NCBI RefSeq assembly: GCF_007859945.1
Contig: NZ_SJPQ01000001.1
Location: forward strand, 1,574,389-1,638,388
From: Pseudobythopirellula maris
GTDB lineage: Bacteria; Planctomycetota; Planctomycetia; Pirellulales; Lacipirellulaceae
DNA length: 64,000 bases
Direction of reading: 5' to 3'
Shown: piece after piece, positions 61,379 to 64,000 of the stretch
Layout: every line of letters begins with the position of its first letter
How positions within the stretch are numbered: position 1 is the stretch's first letter
The notes under the pieces: model-generated
Databases searched by the model: none
The model's input: the letters and a program-made list of their open reading frames with translations, nothing else
What the model was told of the DNA's origin: nothing
Translations under genes and position numbers: made by a program

Positions 61379-61987
61379 ATGCCGAAGCCGCAAGACGAAG
61401 ACGACGACCTGTTCGAAGAGGACTTCGAGTTCATCGAAGAGGACGACGACGATCTCGAGGCGGACGACGCGGATGTCGACGACGACGCCGACGATGAGGC
61501 CGAAGAGGTCGAGGAGAAGCCGCGCAAGAAGCCCGCTAAAAAGGCGGCGCCCAAGAAGAAGGTGGTGGTCGACAAGACCGTCAAGAAGGCGGCGCCCAAG
61601 AAGAAGCCGGGCAAAAAGAAGAAGGCGGCCAAGGCCGACGGCTTCGCCGCCAACCTGTTCGACGACGAGGAGCCCAAGAAGTCGAAGCCCAAGGCCGAGA
61701 AGGCGCCCGCCAAGGCGACCAAGTCCAAGCCGAGCAACGACGACAAAGACTCCAAGGACGCCGCCGCGGCCCCCGCTCCCAAAGAAGAGCCCAAGCCGAC
61801 CGGCCCGCCGACCGATTCGGTCATCCATGTCTACAACACGGGCCGGTTCGTCCGCACGCTCGACCGCGAGTTCACGGCCGACGACGCCGAGAAGTTCTCG
61901 GAAGAATACACCCGCACCAACAAGCCGTACGGCCGACGGGCGTTTGCGGGCAAGAAGGGCGAGACGCCCGATGAGATCCTGCAGTAG
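61379..61987 (+). CDS. Charge-segregated hypothetical protein
   Basis: A 202-residue protein with a 45-residue Asp/Glu-rich N-terminus, a Lys/Ala/Pro-rich middle (about 47-140; repeated KKAAPKKK units, histone-tail-like) and a small folded-looking C-terminal segment ('VIHVYNTGRFVRTLDREFTAD' core HVYNTGRFVRTLDREF). No signal peptide. Opposite charged blocks could bind DNA or RNA through the basic part and be self-shielded by the acidic part. No family is recognised. Confidence 0.6.
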   Translation: MPKPQDEDDDLFEEDFEFIEEDDDDLEADDADVDDDADDEAEEVEEKPRKKPAKKAAPKKKVVVDKTVKKAAPKKKPGKKKKAAKADGFAANLFDDEEPKKSKPKAEKAPAKATKSKPSNDDKDSKDAAAAPAPKEEPKPTGPPTDSVIHVYNTGRFVRTLDREFTADDAEKFSEEYTRTNKPYGRRAFAGKKGETPDEILQ

Positions 61988-62298
61988 GGCTCTGCTCCTT
62001 GAGCTGCCAGTGGCCTCGGGTCCTACTGCTGGCTGCGAGGGGCTGGGGTAGAGGTCAGGACGCGTCGGCGACACGGCTATTCGCAGGGTCGGTCACGCAA
62101 TCGACTTAGCCCGTGTGACCGGGAGAACCGGAACCCTTTTTCGCTTCAGGGCGTCCAAGGGTCATCGGCCCGGCGCCCGGGGGCGACCTAAGCTGGTGCA
62201 GCGACGGCTGCGCCGTGAGGGTGCGGCGGTCGGTAACGGCAGGGCGAGGCTTCCGGGCCCCCCTGCCCCCACCAAGCCATCGACCCTCGAGTCCCGCC
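61988..62298. other. Intergenic region before the TPR gene
   Basis: 311 bp with no supported gene. Neither a convincing promoter nor a terminator was recognised. Confidence 0.35.
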
Positions 62299-63834
62299 AT
62301 GAATCTCCGTCTTACTCGTTTGCTCGCTCCCGCGGCCCTCGCCCTGCTGCTCGCCGTCTCGCCGGCTGCGGCCCAAGACCAAGGCATGGCCCAGGCCGAG
62401 CTGGACCAGGCGCTCGAGGATGGCCGCAACGCCTTCCAGTCGGGCGACTTTGAGACCGCCGTGAACGCCTTCTCCAAGGTGGTCACGCTGAGCGGCGGCT
62501 ACCGGCCCGAACCGCTTTTGTTCCGCGCCAAGGCGTTCATCCAGCTCGAAGAGTACGAGGCGGCCCTCGAGGACCTGAAGACGGCGCTGACTTACGGCCA
62601 ATCGCAACCTGCGTTCGCCGCCGAGGCCCGCAGCACCCGCGGCGAGCTCTACATGAAGCTGGGCGCCTGGGACCGGGCGCTCCCCGACCTGCAACAGGCC
62701 GCCAAGACCGACCGGGGCAACCCGCAGTACCAGTTCGACCTGGGCAAGACGATGGTCAAGCTCGGCGGCATGGAGGCGGGCGCCAAGTCGCTCACCCGTT
62801 ACCTCAGCGCCGAGGTCGAGGGCGAAGACGCCCAACGGGCCGACGCGCTCCGCCAGCGCGCCTCCGCTTACGCCGCGATGCGTAAGACCGAGGAAGCGAT
62901 CGCCGACGTCGACGCCTCGCTGCAGATCGAACCCAACAACCACGAGGCCTACTACACACTCGCCACGATCGCGATCGCCGATGAGGACTACCCCATGGCG
63001 GCCGAGCATCTGCGAGCCTCGATCGAGAACTACGTTCCCGAGAACGAAGACGACGAGATGCCGTTCGTCCAGGGCTACCTGACCCGCGCGTTCGTGCTCG
63101 AAGAAGCGGGCAAAGAGGCCGAGGACGAGGCTGCCAGCCGCGAGTTCTACGCCGCCCAGAAGGCGACCTGCGAAGAGCTGATCTCGCTGCTGCCGGAGAA
63201 GAACCCCCAGACCCCCGGCGCCCAGGCGGCCGCCTACTTCCGTCTCGGCGTGGCCGAGAGGATGCTCGGCAACCTCGACGAGGCGGTCAAGGACATGTCG
63301 ATCGCGATCGACACGAACCCGAGCATGGGCGAGGCTTACTTTCGTCGCGGCATCTGCTTCCACTACCTCGGCGAGGAGCGGATGGCGATCCTCGACTTCA
63401 CGACGGCCTCGAACATCGACTTCGCCAGCCCGCGGGCCAACCTCTGGAAGGGCCTCACGTTCGTCAAGCTGGGCGACTACCAGCAGGCGATCCGGGCCTA
63501 CGGCGACTCGCTCGCCGTGAGCGACCGCTACGTGCCGGCCTACGTCAACCGCGGCCTCGTTTACCTGCACCTGGGCGAGTACGAGCGGGCGGTCCGTGAT
63601 TTCGACGAGGCGATCCGCCTGCAGCCGACCGAGGCCTCGCACTACTACCGCCGCGGCACGGCCTACGGCCTGATGGGCGAGCACGACCGGGCGATCAAGT
63701 CGCTGACCAACGCGATCGAGTTCGACGAGGAGTTGGTCGGCGCCTACAACGCGTTAGCCAACGAGCTCGAGGCCAGCGGCCAGGACCAGTTGGCGGTCGA
63801 GTACCGCCGCCGGGCGAGCGAGTTGGCCGAATAG
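62299..63834 (+). CDS. Secreted tetratricopeptide-repeat protein
   Basis: A 511-residue exported TPR scaffold. A signal peptide (LLAPAALALLLAVSPAAAQ) precedes about eight or nine TPR units beginning near residue 31 ('LEDGRNAFQSGDFETAVNAF', 'LLFRAKAFIQLEEYEAALED', ... 'AYVNRGLVYLHLGEYERAVRDF'). The two halves are separated by a more charged stretch around 240-300. There is no enzymatic domain, so it probably organises an envelope or periplasmic complex. The downstream end of the window (63835-64000) shows no gene. Confidence 0.85.
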   Translation: MNLRLTRLLAPAALALLLAVSPAAAQDQGMAQAELDQALEDGRNAFQSGDFETAVNAFSKVVTLSGGYRPEPLLFRAKAFIQLEEYEAALEDLKTALTYGQSQPAFAAEARSTRGELYMKLGAWDRALPDLQQAAKTDRGNPQYQFDLGKTMVKLGGMEAGAKSLTRYLSAEVEGEDAQRADALRQRASAYAAMRKTEEAIADVDASLQIEPNNHEAYYTLATIAIADEDYPMAAEHLRASIENYVPENEDDEMPFVQGYLTRAFVLEEAGKEAEDEAASREFYAAQKATCEELISLLPEKNPQTPGAQAAAYFRLGVAERMLGNLDEAVKDMSIAIDTNPSMGEAYFRRGICFHYLGEERMAILDFTTASNIDFASPRANLWKGLTFVKLGDYQQAIRAYGDSLAVSDRYVPAYVNRGLVYLHLGEYERAVRDFDEAIRLQPTEASHYYRRGTAYGLMGEHDRAIKSLTNAIEFDEELVGAYNALANELEASGQDQLAVEYRRRASELAE

Positions 63835-64000
63835 GCGACTCGCACGGCCGCGCTCCGCACTCCGAGGCGGGCGCCAATCCTGTTCGGCACTGCGGTTGCT
63901 CTTCGGGTTCTGACTGTGGGGGGTGGGGGGTGGCGGACCGTTAGGCGGCCAGCGGCGCCAAGGACAGGCGGGCCATTCGTGCCGAGCGCGCAGCGTCGAT

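Overview
The window is a 64 kb, high-GC, gene-dense bacterial chromosome segment with no rRNA, tRNA, phage or CRISPR. The gene content points to a planctomycete, most likely order Pirellulales. The hints are a Lys/Arg-rich H1-like protein, an alpha-L-fucosidase beside a PQQ-type beta-propeller, many secreted proteins of unknown function, weak or absent Shine-Dalgarno sequences on many genes, and abundant GC-rich palindromic intergenic repeats. This placement is inference from gene content; no marker phylogeny was possible.

Layout. 0-7 kb: a DUF374 acyltransferase, a cytoplasmic-looking penicillin acylase relative, a secreted low-complexity protein and groES-groEL. 7-10 kb: a repeat-rich patch holding a REP-associated tyrosine transposase (RAYT) between two near-identical hairpins, doxX between two GTAG-headed palindromes, mtaB and clpS. 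10-15 kb: M20 dipeptidase, serS, an Hpt protein divergent from a single-domain response regulator, and an extremely Cys-rich secreted repeat protein. 15-26 kb: DedA, ApbE, phosphohexomutase, UbiA-like prenyltransferase, NnrU-like protein, a cupin / gamma-glutamylcyclotransferase / Ppx cluster, a sodium:solute symporter and a DUF2007 protein. 26-32 kb: a tandem duplication running into a dihydroorotate-dehydrogenase-like gene, a PQQ beta-propeller divergent from a GH29 fucosidase, and a VOC-ArsR-SRPBCC operon with a visible promoter and two operator-like dyads. 32-34 kb: an H1-like gene and a sparse region. 34-39.5 kb: a five-gene LolD/FtsX-type ABC cluster with two DUF3299-like 'CCFGP' proteins. 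39.5-44 kb: a coiled-coil protein, a hydroxyacid dehydrogenase and an acyl-CoA synthetase-like enzyme.

44-50 kb is the translation operon infC-rpmI-rplT-pheS-pheT, read leftwards. A low-GC SUKH-family gene bounded by 21-bp inverted repeats sits between pheS and pheT, and pheS carries an in-frame palindrome. 50-60 kb: dnaE, a secreted alpha/beta-hydrolase-like protein, an FHA protein, purH and a C-terminal processing protease. 60-64 kb: a putative toxin-antitoxin pair (Panacea/SocA-domain protein plus an uncharacterised partner) behind a perfect 12-bp palindrome, a charge-segregated protein and a secreted TPR protein.

Most genes are housekeeping. The noteworthy layer is the palindromic repeat population. 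Repeat copies supply stop codons and C-terminal tails to at least four genes, probably interrupt pheS in frame, and surround the likely RAYT. Other candidates for follow-up are the Panacea pair, the SUKH cassette and the ABC/DUF3299 operon.
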